Numbered from the stretch's first letter, positions 7,683 through 17,054 are shown. The stretch: DNA of 46,363 bases from Planosporangium mesophilum (GCF_016863255.1 NZ_BOON01000066.1:1-46363); one strand, 5' to 3'. Notes: generated by a model not told the origin, from the sequence alone. Program-made: numbers and translations.

Positions 7683-8189
7683 ATGTCCATAGGCGCCGAA
7701 CGATCGGCCGAGGGTGCGATTGCGGCCCTGCCCGCTGTCCGGCCGGTGCCGTCCTGGATCGCTCCGGTCTTCACGCTGCTGGCCCTGGTGACCATCCCGT
7801 GGACGGCCTACCTCGCCGTGACCCTCCCCGAGGACATCCGTACCCGCAACTACCGGGTCGCGTGGGTCGGGTTCGACATCGGGCTGACCGTGCTCCTGCT
7901 GCTCACGGCGGTGCTGGCGTACCGCGGGCACCGGCACATGGTGATGACGGCCACCGCGACGGCGACGGCGCTGCTGATCGACGCCTGGTTCGACGTGGTC
8001 ACCTCGCCCACCGGTCATGACCTGACCGTCGCGGTGGCGACCGCACTGTTCGGTGAGTTGCCGCTTACCTGCCTGTGCGGGTGGATCGCGCTCCAGGTGG
8101 ACCGGGTGATCGCGCGGCGGATGCGGCAGCTGGCCCGGCGGGCCGAGCGGGGGCCGCGCCGGCGGTGGCGGGTCCGATACCGGCGGTGA
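7683..8189 (+). CDS. Four-span hypothetical membrane protein
   Basis: 168 residues with four hydrophobic segments: around WIAPVFTLLALVTIPWTAYL, VAWVGFDIGLTVLLLLTAVL, MVMTATATATALLIDAWFDVV and LFGELPLTCLCGWIALQV, and a strongly basic C-terminal tail (RRAERGPRRRWRVRYRR). It resembles widespread uncharacterised actinobacterial membrane proteins; no enzymatic motif is seen. It starts nine bases after the FHA gene stop, so the two may be cotranscribed. Confidence 0.75.
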   Translation: MSIGAERSAEGAIAALPAVRPVPSWIAPVFTLLALVTIPWTAYLAVTLPEDIRTRNYRVAWVGFDIGLTVLLLLTAVLAYRGHRHMVMTATATATALLIDAWFDVVTSPTGHDLTVAVATALFGELPLTCLCGWIALQVDRVIARRMRQLARRAERGPRRRWRVRYRR

Positions 8190-8218
8190 CTGTCACCCGC
8201 TGCTGGTAGAAATGCCGG

Positions 8219-10339
8219 GTGGACGAGCGTGCGGTGACCAGGGACCAGGCCGAGGAGGTGCTGCGGGCGCTGGCCGGGCCGGGGGCGAGCCTGCGGCCCG
8301 ACCAGTGGCGGGCGATCGAGGCGCTGGTGATCGACCGGCGCCGCGTGCTCTGCGTGCAGCGCACCGGCTGGGGCAAGTCCGCGGTGTACTTCGTCGCGAC
8401 GGCCCTGCTGCGCCGCGCCGGCGCCGGCCCCACGGTCATCGTGTCGCCGCTGCTGGCGCTGATGCGCAACCAGGTCGACGCGGCGGCCCGCGCCGGCATC
8501 GTGGCCCGCACCATCAACTCCGCCAACCTGGAGGAGTGGGAGCAGATCACCGCCGAGGTGCACGCCGGCGAGGTGGACGTCCTGCTGATCAGCCCCGAGC
8601 GGCTCAACAACCCCGACTTCCGCGACGGCGTCCTGCCCAAGCTCGCCGCCACGACCGGCTTGCTCGTGGTCGACGAGGCGCACTGCGTCTCCGACTGGGG
8701 GCACGACTTCCGCCCCGACTACCGGCGGCTGCGCACGCTGCTGGACGAGCTCTCCTCGGGTACGCCGGTGCTGGCCACGACGGCCACCGCCAACACCCGC
8801 GTCACGACCGACGTCGCCGAGCAGCTCGGCGACGCGCTGGTGCTGCGCGGCACCCTCGACCGGGAGTCCCTGCGGCTGGGTGTGCTCGGCCTGCCGGACG
8901 CCGCCCACCGCCTGGCCTGGCTGGCCGAACACCTGGCCGACCTGCCCGGCTCGGGCATCGTCTACACCCTCACGGTCGCCGGGGCGCAGGAGACCACCGC
9001 CTTCCTGCGGGCCCGGGGGTACCCGGTCGCGTCGTACACCGGACAGGCCGAGGACGCCGACCGGCGCGCCGCCGAGGCCGACCTGCTCGACAACCGGATC
9101 AAGGCGCTCGTCGCGACGTCGGCGCTCGGGATGGGCTTCGACAAGCCCGACCTCGGCTTCGTCGTGCACCTCGGCGCGCCGTCCTCGCCCATCGCGTACT
9201 ACCAGCAGGTGGGCCGGGCCGGCCGGGCTGTGCGGAGCGCGGACGTGCTCCTGCTGCCGGGCCGTGAGGACGAGGCCATCTGGCGGTACTTCGCCGCGCT
9301 CGGGTTCCCGCCCGAAGAGCAGGTACGCAGCACCCTCAACGCCCTCGAAAGCTCCGACCGGCCGCTTTCGACGCCGGCCCTGGAGGCCCGCGTCGACCTG
9401 CGCCGTAACCGGCTGGAGCTGATGCTCAAGGTGCTCGACGTGGACGGGGCGGTGCGGCGGGTCCGCGGCGGCTGGGTCGCGACCGGAGAACCCTGGCGGC
9501 ACGACACCGCCCGGTACGAGCGGGTCGCGGCGGCGCGCGCCGACGAGCAGGCGGCCATGCGGGAGTACGCGACGACCGGCGCCTGCCGGATGGAGTACCT
9601 GCGCCGCTGCCTCGACGACCCGGCGGCCGCACCCTGCGGCCGCTGCGACAACTGCGCGGGTACGTGGTACCCGACGGCCGTCTCGGCCGAGGCGCTGTCC
9701 GCCGCGCAGGCGCACCTCGGGCGGGTCGGGGTGACCGTGGCGCCCCGGCAGCTGTGGCCGACCGGGCTGCCCGCGATCGGGGTGCCGCTGTCCGGCCGGA
9801 TCCCCGCGGACGAGCAGGCCGGGCCGGGCCGCGCGCTGGCCCGCCTGTCCGACCTCGGCTGGGGGGAGCGGCTGCGGCGCCTCGTCGGTGACGACGCGCC
9901 GGACGCGCCGGTGCCCGACGACGTCTTCGCGGGGGTGGTTCGGGCCCTCGCCGATTGGGCGCGCGGCGACGATCCGTGGCCGGCCCGACCGGTCGGCGTG
10001 GTGACCGTGGCGTCCCGGCGCCGCCCCGAACTCGTCCACGACCTGGGCGCCCGGATCTCGGCGACCGGCCGGCTTCCGCTGCTCGGCACGGTGTCGCGGG
10101 TCCGCGGCGAACCGGACGGCTGGGGCGGGCGGGGGAACAGCGCGCAACGGGTACGCCTGCTGCACGACGCCTTCGCCGTACCGGACGACCTGGCGGCCCG
10201 GCTCGCCGGGCTGGACGGCCCGGTCCTGCTGGTTGACGACCTGGTGGATTCGGGGTGGACGATGGCCATCGTGGCCCAGGCGCTGCGCCGGGCCGGAGCG
10301 CCGGCGGTGTTCCCGTTGGCCCTCGCGCTGGCCGGATGA
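8219..10339 (+). CDS. recQ: RecQ-family DNA helicase fused to a phosphoribosyltransferase-like domain
   Basis: 706 residues from GTG 8219. Helicase motifs: RTGWGKS (Walker A, K53), DEAHCVSDWGHDFRPDYRRL (Walker B, Asp152, with the aromatic-rich RecQ loop), ATTATA, VATSALGMGFDKPDL and QQVGRAGR. A Cys4 zinc site follows (CRMEYLRRCLDD...CGRCDNC, around 462-480). The RQC winged helix is much altered. The last ~150 residues end with PVLLVDDLVDSGWTM, the PRPP-binding signature of type I phosphoribosyltransferases (ComF-like). The helicase unwinds DNA 3' to 5' in repair; the role of the added domain is unknown. Similar fusions occur in other actinobacteria as far as I recall. Confidence 0.9.
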   Translation: MDERAVTRDQAEEVLRALAGPGASLRPDQWRAIEALVIDRRRVLCVQRTGWGKSAVYFVATALLRRAGAGPTVIVSPLLALMRNQVDAAARAGIVARTINSANLEEWEQITAEVHAGEVDVLLISPERLNNPDFRDGVLPKLAATTGLLVVDEAHCVSDWGHDFRPDYRRLRTLLDELSSGTPVLATTATANTRVTTDVAEQLGDALVLRGTLDRESLRLGVLGLPDAAHRLAWLAEHLADLPGSGIVYTLTVAGAQETTAFLRARGYPVASYTGQAEDADRRAAEADLLDNRIKALVATSALGMGFDKPDLGFVVHLGAPSSPIAYYQQVGRAGRAVRSADVLLLPGREDEAIWRYFAALGFPPEEQVRSTLNALESSDRPLSTPALEARVDLRRNRLELMLKVLDVDGAVRRVRGGWVATGEPWRHDTARYERVAAARADEQAAMREYATTGACRMEYLRRCLDDPAAAPCGRCDNCAGTWYPTAVSAEALSAAQAHLGRVGVTVAPRQLWPTGLPAIGVPLSGRIPADEQAGPGRALARLSDLGWGERLRRLVGDDAPDAPVPDDVFAGVVRALADWARGDDPWPARPVGVVTVASRRRPELVHDLGARISATGRLPLLGTVSRVRGEPDGWGGRGNSAQRVRLLHDAFAVPDDLAARLAGLDGPVLLVDDLVDSGWTMAIVAQALRRAGAPAVFPLALALAG

Positions 10340-10345
10340 CCCATC

Positions 10346-10385
10346 GAGAGCGGCGGCCCGTTCCCGGAGCGGGCCGCGGGCTCTC
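10346..10385. terminator. Bidirectional hairpin between recQ and the NlpC gene
   Basis: Arms 10346-10360 and 10370-10385 pair (GAGAGC with GCTCTC and CGGCCCG with CGGGCCG, with a small internal mismatch). The two genes converge here and their stops flank the hairpin, so it can end both transcripts. Confidence 0.65.
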
Positions 10386-11369
10386 TCAGGACACGCGGCC
10401 GTAACCGAAGATCGGTGCGAAGTCCATCTTCCGGATCGAGACCCGCTCGCCGGTCCGGGGCGCCTCGATGACCCGCCCGTCGCCGGCGTACATCGCGACG
10501 TGGTGGATGTCGGGGAAGTAGAAGACGAGATCGCCCGGGCGTAGCTCCTCACGCTGGATGTGCCGGACCCCGCTCCACTGCATGGACGAGCTGTGCGGAA
10601 GGTTCTTGCCGGCGCTGCGCCACGCCGCGAGTACCAGCCCGGAGCAGTCGAACGTGTTCGGGCCGGCCGCGGCCCACTGGTACCACTTGCCCATCTGCTG
10701 GTACGCGAAGCGCAGGGCGGCACCGCCGGCGTCGTCGGGGAAGATCGGCACGTACGCGTCCCGGTTGACGCCGCGGCCGGCGCGCACCCCGTACGCCTTG
10801 CCGCGCAGCGACTGCAGCTCTTTCAGGTTGCTCTCGACGGCCGCCTTGGTCACCGACAGCTCCCGGTCCTGGGTGGCCTGCTGCCGCTCCAGGTCCTTGA
10901 GCTGGCGCCGCTGCGTCTCGTACCGGGCGCTGGCGTCGCGCAGGGCCCGGAGATCCCGCTCCTGGCCGCGCGCGATGTGGTCGATCATCGTCAGCTGCTC
11001 CAGCAGCATGCCCGGTGACCGGGAGCCGAGCAGGGCGGTGGTGGGGCCCTGCCCGCTCGCCTTGTAGACGCCGGCCGCGATCGTGCCCACCTTGCGCTGC
11101 AGGTCGTCGACCTGGCGGCCGAGCGGCGCGAGCTGCGCGTCGGTCGACGCGAGCCGGGCCCGCGTGGCGTTCAGACCCTCCCGGGTCGTGTTGAAGTGCT
11201 CGACGACGGTCTCGAGCTGCTGCCACGCGGTCGTGACGTCGCGATCGAGGTCCGCGGGTGCCGGATCGGCGTACGCGCGTGCCGGTGCGATCCCGGCGGC
11301 GATGGTGGCTGCCACGGCCAGGGCCGAGACGGCGCGTACCGCGCTGCACAGCGTGCGATATGAGCCCAC
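10386..11369 (-). CDS. Secreted NlpC/P60 (C40) peptidoglycan hydrolase
   Basis: 327 residues from GTG 11369. A signal peptide (basic start, then AVSALAVAATIAAGIAPARAYA) is followed by a long coiled coil (about 40-190, LETVVEHFNTTREGLNATRARL... RQLKDLERQQATQDREL) and a C-terminal NlpC/P60 domain. The catalytic Cys is in FDCSGLVLAAW and the His in HHVAMYAGDGRVIEAP. It should cleave the D-Glu to diaminopimelate bond of cell-wall peptides, like mycobacterial RipA or streptomycete homologues; the coiled coil probably holds the site closed. AGGGGAG sits almost against the GTG. An AT-rich spacer (11370-11491) separates it from the divergent gene and holds the promoters. Confidence 0.9.
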   Translation of the reverse strand: MGSYRTLCSAVRAVSALAVAATIAAGIAPARAYADPAPADLDRDVTTAWQQLETVVEHFNTTREGLNATRARLASTDAQLAPLGRQVDDLQRKVGTIAAGVYKASGQGPTTALLGSRSPGMLLEQLTMIDHIARGQERDLRALRDASARYETQRRQLKDLERQQATQDRELSVTKAAVESNLKELQSLRGKAYGVRAGRGVNRDAYVPIFPDDAGGAALRFAYQQMGKWYQWAAAGPNTFDCSGLVLAAWRSAGKNLPHSSSMQWSGVRHIQREELRPGDLVFYFPDIHHVAMYAGDGRVIEAPRTGERVSIRKMDFAPIFGYGRVS

Positions 11370-11491
11370 GCTCCCCTAACGAGTGAAGTTGGATAAAAGC
11401 GACGGAAGCCATAAATAGTACATTTGTTCGGTGGTTGCCCCGGGTGCCGGCCGGTCCCACGGACATCGGAGATCGTGAGAGAGTCTCCGGC

Positions 11492-12556
11492 GTGGAGACG
11501 GCGCACGAGGTACTGGTCGCACTGGCCCGGCGGTACGCGTTCGGGGAGGTCGCCGCGCTGGTCGCGGGCGGAGCCGGCGGTGAGCACCTGACCACCCGCC
11601 AGGCCGCGCAGGTCCAGCAGTTGTGCGCGTTCGGCCAGCGCCTGCTCGACCTCGACGCCGAGGACTTCGGCCGGGTCGACGCCACCGTCGGGGCCAGTAC
11701 CGACACCAGCGTCGCCGACCTCGTCAGTGGCGACGCCGTACCCTCGCCGCTGACCCGCCGGGCGCGCGCCAGCCGGATGCCCCGGTCGACCGACGAACGC
11801 CCGGCCGGCGCGCTGGACTCGCTCGTGCCCGCGTACCGGCTGCTGCTGGAGGTCATCGCCGCCCGCTGGGCCCGCCGGGAGACCGCCGCCCTGGTCGCCG
11901 CCGTCCACATCACCAGCGAGTACGCGCCGCTGCTGGCGTGGGAGCCGGTGCTCGGCCACGCCGGCGACCCGCGCCGGCTGCTGCCGTTCGTGACCGTGCC
12001 GGGCAGCAGGTTCGGCCGTCGCGACCCCGACTGCGCGCACAACAAGGCCGATCAGGCGGGCGCCGCCCGGCTGCTGCGCCTGACGCGTGGTGGCGACCTC
12101 AGCGACTACCTCGACCGCCAGCACAGCAACGTCGCGCACGCCCTCGGCGTCTGCGCCGGTGACTGCGCGGCGCCGTGCGCGGTGATGCGGCAGGTGCCCG
12201 ACGCCGACGATCTCCCGGCGCGTGCCCGGTTGGCGCTGGCGTACGCCGACACGGAGTTCGTTCGGCTGCGCCACGCCGCGCCCGTCGGGCACGGGTTCGG
12301 GGTGCCCTCGCCGGCCGAGGTCATGGACGCCTGGCAGCGCAGCCGGGAGAAGCTGGGCGGGCCCGCCCGCCGCGACGACGGCTTCCCGCTGCCCGGCCTG
12401 GCCAGCCTGTTCGGTCACCTCGCCGGTACCCCGATCGAGCCGGACACCCTGCTCGCCGACACCGCCGCCACGCTGGTACGCGCGCTGTCCGGCGCGGCCG
12501 GCGCCCCGGTCGTACCCGCCGACGGGGCGACCGTTGTCACGCTTCCTGCGCCCTGA
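11492..12556 (+). CDS. Hypothetical protein, 354 residues
   Basis: GTG 11492 is chosen for its weak GAGAGAG site and because protein-like sequence starts here (METAHEVLVALARRYAFGEV); a TTG at 11435 would add 19 residues. Soluble, mostly helical, with a Cys/His-bearing central part (RRDPDCAHNKADQAGA ... LGVCAGDCAAPCAVM) that could hold a metal. No family recognised. It runs divergently from the NlpC gene and is followed by a DsbA-fold gene on the same strand. Confidence 0.7.
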   Translation: METAHEVLVALARRYAFGEVAALVAGGAGGEHLTTRQAAQVQQLCAFGQRLLDLDAEDFGRVDATVGASTDTSVADLVSGDAVPSPLTRRARASRMPRSTDERPAGALDSLVPAYRLLLEVIAARWARRETAALVAAVHITSEYAPLLAWEPVLGHAGDPRRLLPFVTVPGSRFGRRDPDCAHNKADQAGAARLLRLTRGGDLSDYLDRQHSNVAHALGVCAGDCAAPCAVMRQVPDADDLPARARLALAYADTEFVRLRHAAPVGHGFGVPSPAEVMDAWQRSREKLGGPARRDDGFPLPGLASLFGHLAGTPIEPDTLLADTAATLVRALSGAAGAPVVPADGATVVTLPAP

Positions 12557-12603
12557 ACACCGATCCGCTGCGAAGATCGGACAGGCATGCCACGCTGAGC
12601 GAC

Positions 12604-13281
12604 GTGGACCTGTACAACTCCGCACCGGGCGTGGTCACGGTCTATGCCGACCTGGTGTGCCCGTTCGCCACCTTCACCCTGCACGGACTGCGCGCCGCCC
12701 GCGAGCGGCTGGGCGTCGACGTGCGACTGGACCTGCGGGCCTTCCCGCTCGAACTGGTCAACCGTCGACCGCACGAGCCCGGCCTGATCGAGATGGAGAA
12801 GGGCGTGCTCAGCGGGCTCGAACCGGGGCTCGGCTGGCGCCGCTGGCGGGCCGCGCCGTCCGTCTGGCCGGTGACGTCGCTGCTGCCGCTGGAGGCGGTA
12901 CAGGCGGCCAAGCGGCCCGAGGTCGGCGGCCTCGTCGCCAGCGACCAGCTCGACGCCGCGCTGCGACGGGCGCTGTTCCTGGACAGCCGCTGCATCTCGC
13001 TGCTGCCGGTGGTCCTCGAGGTCGCCGAGGAGTGCCCGGACATGGACCGCGGCGCGCTCGCCGCGGACCTGCACCGCGGCATGGGCCGCGCGGACGTGGT
13101 CGAGCAGTGCGGCGCCGTCGAGCGGGGCCAGGTGAACACGAGCGCCCACGTCTTCGCACCGGACGGCCGGAACTGGGCCAATCCAGGCCTTGAGCTGGAG
13201 CATCGCGGCGACTACCCGGTCGTCAAGCGGTACGACCCGGGGGTGTACGAGGAGATCCTGAAGGCAGCCATGAAAAGCTGA
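12604..13281 (+). CDS. DsbA-fold (FrnE/HCCA isomerase-like) protein
   Basis: 225 residues from GTG 12604. It opens with a thioredoxin-fold strand-turn-helix, VVTVYADLVCPFATFTLHGL, in the place of the CPxC active site of FrnE-type DsbA proteins. Only the first Cys is present: the second is replaced by Ala, so disulfide exchange is unlikely to be classical. The helical insert and the closing strands (NTSAHVFAPDGRNWANPG) fit the DsbA-like/2-hydroxychromene-2-carboxylate isomerase family. No signal peptide, so cytoplasmic. It is four bases from the methyltransferase gene and probably cotranscribed with it. Confidence 0.78.
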   Translation: MDLYNSAPGVVTVYADLVCPFATFTLHGLRAARERLGVDVRLDLRAFPLELVNRRPHEPGLIEMEKGVLSGLEPGLGWRRWRAAPSVWPVTSLLPLEAVQAAKRPEVGGLVASDQLDAALRRALFLDSRCISLLPVVLEVAEECPDMDRGALAADLHRGMGRADVVEQCGAVERGQVNTSAHVFAPDGRNWANPGLELEHRGDYPVVKRYDPGVYEEILKAAMKS

Positions 13282-13285
13282 AGGG

Positions 13286-14455
13286 GTGCCGGAACCCCTG
13301 GACTCCGCCCTCACCGAAGTACGGGACCTGCTGCTGGACCCCGACCGGCTGATCCGCGCCGTCGCCGCCGGTCGCCGTCGGGGCGCGCAGCCCCGCTGGG
13401 AACGGGTGGAGCTGCGCCCGGTCTCGTTGAAGGCCGGGCCCCAACTGCAGGTCGTCTCCGATGACGGGGTCCGCCCGTACACCCGCAACCTGGACTGGGG
13501 CGGTACCGCCGAGGGCGCCATCGAGCGGCTGCTGGCGGAGCCGTTCGGCAACTGGTACGTGGAGAGCACCGACGGCGTGCTCCAACTGCGCGTCACCAAG
13601 CGCGGCGAGGCGCAGGTGCACCGGGGTGCCCCGGTTGCCGGCCCGGCCACCGCCGGGCCCGCCGCTGCCGTGCACGACCGGCCACCGATCCACCTGCTCG
13701 ACCCGGGCGACCCGCTGTTCGAGGTCATCGGGGGGAGTGCGGCCAAGCGCCGGCAGGTGGACGCGTTCCTCCGGGCGCTCGCGGCGACGCTCGGCGAGGA
13801 GGAACTCCCGCAGCCGCTGCGCGTGGTCGACCTCGGCTGCGGGAACGCGTACCTGACCTTCGCGGCGTACCGGTACCTGACCGCCCACGGCGTCGACGTC
13901 CGGCTGACCGGAGTGGACGTACGCGAGGATCAGCGGGAGCGCAACACCGCGATCGCCGAGCGGCTCGGCTGGGGCGATCGCGTCGACTTCGTCGCGGGGA
14001 CCATCCTGGAGTCCGAGGTGGACGGTGCCGACGTGGTACTGGCGCTGCACGCCTGCGACACCGCGACCGACGAGGCACTGGCCCGCGCGGCCGGCTGGGG
14101 CGCGCGCTGGATCCTCGCCGCACCCTGCTGCCACCACGACCTCGCCGCCCAGCTCCGGGCCGGTTCGGCGCCCGAGGGGTACCGGTCGCTGACCCGCCAC
14201 GGCATCCTGCGCGAGCGCTTCGCCGACGTGCTGACCGATGCGGTACGCGCGTCGCTGCTGCGGCTGCACGGGTACAAGGTGGAGGTCGTCGAGTTCGTCG
14301 GCTCGGTACACACGCCGCGCAACCTGCTGCTGCGGGCCCGCCGTACCGACGCGCCGGCAACGCCGGAGCTGCGCGCCGAGTACGACTCGCTGGTGGGCCA
14401 GTGGGGCGTCACCCCGGCGCTGGCGAGGCTCCTCGAGCCCGTACCCCGTGCATGA
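13286..14455 (+). CDS. SAM-dependent methyltransferase (Methyltransf_32-like)
   Basis: 389 residues from GTG 13286. An N-terminal extension of about 150 residues is followed by a class I SAM-binding core: VVDLGCGNAYLTFAAYRYL (motif I), LTGVDVREDQ (acidic SAM ligand), VVLALHACDTATDEAL and WILAAPCCHHDL. The ALHACDTATD and PCCHHDL pair is characteristic of the METTL25/GSTCD-like group. The target is unknown; some relatives modify RNA or ribosomal proteins. It converges with the next gene, stops 20 bases apart. Confidence 0.82.
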   Translation: MPEPLDSALTEVRDLLLDPDRLIRAVAAGRRRGAQPRWERVELRPVSLKAGPQLQVVSDDGVRPYTRNLDWGGTAEGAIERLLAEPFGNWYVESTDGVLQLRVTKRGEAQVHRGAPVAGPATAGPAAAVHDRPPIHLLDPGDPLFEVIGGSAAKRRQVDAFLRALAATLGEEELPQPLRVVDLGCGNAYLTFAAYRYLTAHGVDVRLTGVDVREDQRERNTAIAERLGWGDRVDFVAGTILESEVDGADVVLALHACDTATDEALARAAGWGARWILAAPCCHHDLAAQLRAGSAPEGYRSLTRHGILRERFADVLTDAVRASLLRLHGYKVEVVEFVGSVHTPRNLLLRARRTDAPATPELRAEYDSLVGQWGVTPALARLLEPVPRA

Positions 14456-14475
14456 GCCGACGCACGGCGGCTGGT

Positions 14476-15057
14476 CTACTGCCGGCGCCACGCCAGATGC
14501 AGCCCCTTGCCGACCGGGATCGTCGCCGTCACGAACCGCCCGTCGCCCGCGAGTAGGGCCAGGAATGGCGCGGCCTCGTCCGGGTGGGAGAGCACGTTGT
14601 CGACGGCGAGCACGCCGCCCGGCCGTACGACGCGGGCCGGGTGGGGCCACCAGTTCGGGTACTCGACCCGTTCGGAGTCCAGGAACAGCAGGTCGACGCT
14701 GTCGTCAGCCAGATTTTGCAGGAACTGGCCGCCGTCGCGGCGCTCGAGGCGTACCCGGTCGGCCAGCCCGGCGCGCTCCAGGTTGGCGCGCGCCTCGTCG
14801 GTCGGGCCCAGCTCGACGCTCACGACGGTGCCGGAGGTATCGGCGACCGCGTCTGCCAGCCAGATCGTCGAGTACCCGTTGCTGGTCCCGATCTCCACCA
14901 CCGACCGCGCACCGGTCATGCGGGTCAGCAGCGCCAGCAGGGTAGCCGTCTCCGGCTCCAGGTTCCGCAGCCGCAGGAGCCGGTCCGGCTGGTCCGCGTC
15001 GTGCGCCTTCCCCTCGGCGTACAGGGCATCGAGCAGGCTCCTCAGGTCATCGTCCAC
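14476..15057 (-). CDS. O-methyltransferase (class I SAM)
   Basis: 193 residues from GTG 15057, preceded by GGGGGCAGGA. It begins VDDDLRSLLDALYAEG and carries VVEIGTSNGYSTIWLADAV (motif I), VVSVELGPTDEARANLERAGL (motif II) and VDLLFLDSERVEYPNWW, then VLAVDNVLSHPDE. This is the pattern of caffeoyl-CoA-type/family 3 O-methyltransferases, although the usual metal-binding DADK-like site reads LDSER here, so the substrate may differ. Longer upstream frames lack ribosome sites. Confidence 0.82.
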   Translation of the reverse strand: MDDDLRSLLDALYAEGKAHDADQPDRLLRLRNLEPETATLLALLTRMTGARSVVEIGTSNGYSTIWLADAVADTSGTVVSVELGPTDEARANLERAGLADRVRLERRDGGQFLQNLADDSVDLLFLDSERVEYPNWWPHPARVVRPGGVLAVDNVLSHPDEAAPFLALLAGDGRFVTATIPVGKGLHLAWRRQ

Positions 15058-15124
15058 AGTGAGATCCTGCCCCCGGTACGACGAAGGGCGGCCCCATGCG
15101 GGACCGCCCTTCAGGTCAGATATG

Positions 15125-16765
15125 TCACTCGCCGCCGGTGGCCACTGCTCCGGCGCCGCCCCGGCCGCCGCGACGGCGCCGCCGCGGCCGCTTGGCCGGC
15201 TCGCCCTCGCCCGCCGTCTGGACGGTCTGAGCGACGTCCACCGTGGACACCTCGGCTGCCGTGGCGCCCGGCTCCACGCGCCGGCGGCGCCGACGACGCG
15301 AACCCGCCGTCGCGCTCTCGCCTTCCGTCGCACGGGGCGCTGCCGCGGGCGTACCCGAGGATGCGCCACGGCGACCGCGACGGGGACTGCGCTTGCCCTC
15401 GACGTCCTCCAGCCGCTCGGCCGACAGGCCGGCGCGGGTCCGGTCGGCGGTGGGCAGCGTGCCCGTCATCTCCTTCGAGATGCCGAGGTCGGTGTAGAGA
15501 TGGTCGGAGGTGTGGTACGTCTCCGGCGGCTCCGGCAGGTCCAGGCCCAGCGACTTGTCGATCAGCCGCCAGCGGGGCATGTCCTCCCAGTCCACGAACG
15601 TCACCGCGACGCCGGTGGCGCCGGCGCGACCGGTGCGGCCGATGCGGTGGGTGTAGGTGTCGGCGTCCTCGGGGCAGTCGTAGTTGATGACGTGCGTGAC
15701 GCCGGCGACGTCCAGGCCGCGAGCGGCGACGTCGGTGGCGACCAGTACGTCGACCTTCCCGGCGCGGAACGCGCGCAGCGCCCGTTCCCGGGCGCCCTGG
15801 CCCAGGTCACCGTGGACCGCCGCGACGGCGAAGCCACGGAAGTCGAGGTCTTCGGCGACCCGGTCGACTGCGCGCTTGGTGCGCGCGAAGATCATCGAAA
15901 GGCCACGCCCCTCGGCCTGCAGGATCCGGGCGACCACCTCGACCTTGTTGAGCGGGTGGGCGCGGTAGACCAGTTGCCGGGTGAGCGGCGACGGACCGGT
16001 GCGGTCGTCGTGGTTGGCGTGGATCGTCACCGGGTTGCGCATGAACCGCCGGGCCAGCGCCACGATCGGGTCCGGCATCGTCGCCGAGAACAACATCGTC
16101 TGCCGGTCGCCCGGCAGCATGGCGAGGATCTTCTCGATGTCGTCGAGGAAGCCAAGGTCCAGCATCCGGTCGGCCTCGTCGAGGACGAGCGAGCGGACCC
16201 GGTCCAGCCGCAGCTGCTTGCTCTTCGCCAGGTCGAGCAGGCGGCCCGGGGTACCGACGACGATCTCGACACCGCGCTTGAGCGCCTCGGTCTGCGGCTC
16301 GTAGGCCACTCCACCGTAGACGGCCAGGACGCGGATGCCGCGGGTACGGGCGGCGGCATCGAGGTCGCGGGCGACCTGGATGCCCAGCTCGCGGGTGGGG
16401 AGAACGACGAGCGCCTGGGGGAGTCCGTCGGCGCCTTCGGACGGCGCGAGTGCGCGCTGCAGCAGCGGCAGGCCGAAGGCGAGGGTCTTGCCGGTACCGG
16501 TGGGCGCCTGGCCGATCACGTCGGTGCCGCGCAGCGCGATGGGGAGCGCGTGCTCCTGGATCTTGAAGGCGTGGGTCATGCCGTTGGCCTCGAGAGCGGC
16601 CACGGTCTCCGGGCGGACGCCCAGCTCGGCGAAGGTCGGGCTGTCCGGGCGTACCGGTGCGCGACTGCCGGATTCGGTACCGGCCGATTCGCTGTTGATC
16701 GATTCGATGGTCGTGTCTTCGACTGCGGCCGAGTTTGCGGCCGTTTCGGTTCCGTCAATGTTCAT
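15125..16765 (-). CDS. DEAD-box RNA helicase (RhlE-like)
   Basis: 546 residues from ATG 16765. A disordered start is followed by the Q motif (FAELGVRPETVAALEANGMTHAFKIQEHALP), APTGTGKT (87-94), PTRELGIQV, GTPGRLLD, DEAD, SAT, IFARTKRAVDRVAE, VATDVAARGLDV and HRIGRTGRAG. The C-terminal ~110 residues are Arg-rich and repetitive (RRGRRG, SRRRRRRR, RPRRRRRGGRGG), a typical RNA-binding tail. It remodels RNA, probably in ribosome assembly or RNA decay. Upstream ORF extension to 16849 lacks a ribosome site. It stands next to the ferritin-like gene as in mycobacteria (Rv3210c/Rv3211). Confidence 0.93.
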   Translation of the reverse strand: MNIDGTETAANSAAVEDTTIESINSESAGTESGSRAPVRPDSPTFAELGVRPETVAALEANGMTHAFKIQEHALPIALRGTDVIGQAPTGTGKTLAFGLPLLQRALAPSEGADGLPQALVVLPTRELGIQVARDLDAAARTRGIRVLAVYGGVAYEPQTEALKRGVEIVVGTPGRLLDLAKSKQLRLDRVRSLVLDEADRMLDLGFLDDIEKILAMLPGDRQTMLFSATMPDPIVALARRFMRNPVTIHANHDDRTGPSPLTRQLVYRAHPLNKVEVVARILQAEGRGLSMIFARTKRAVDRVAEDLDFRGFAVAAVHGDLGQGARERALRAFRAGKVDVLVATDVAARGLDVAGVTHVINYDCPEDADTYTHRIGRTGRAGATGVAVTFVDWEDMPRWRLIDKSLGLDLPEPPETYHTSDHLYTDLGISKEMTGTLPTADRTRAGLSAERLEDVEGKRSPRRGRRGASSGTPAAAPRATEGESATAGSRRRRRRRVEPGATAAEVSTVDVAQTVQTAGEGEPAKRPRRRRRGGRGGAGAVATGGE

Positions 16766-17054
16766 CAAGTTTTCGGGGTGTCTCTCTCGCGGGAGCGCCC
16801 CGACCTGACGGGTGCGCTCGAATGTATGTACGCGCGCCACGGGCGACATTGAAATCGCGGGCCGCGCGTTCGCCGGACGCAGCAGGTCTCGGCGGAAGTG
16901 ACACCGATGCTATCACCCGTACTGACCTGCTCACTTGTGCTGGTACAGCTCCGCCTGGCGTATGCCGGCCGCTCAGGCGTTTCGATCTGTCAGTTGTCGC
17001 AACTACTCTCTGATCGGCACGGCTGGCGGAGTGTATTAGGGGTAACCTGCCGAC

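Noticed and set aside
8015-10723. A 902-codon minus-strand ORF opposite recQ
   Set aside because: It mirrors recQ in high-GC DNA, has a Gln/Arg/Gly/Val-rich shadow composition and no recognisable domain.
11370-11491. c-di-AMP (ydaO) riboswitch before the NlpC gene
   Set aside because: Such switches often precede cell-wall hydrolase genes in actinobacteria, but the spacer is too short and lacks the conserved core.
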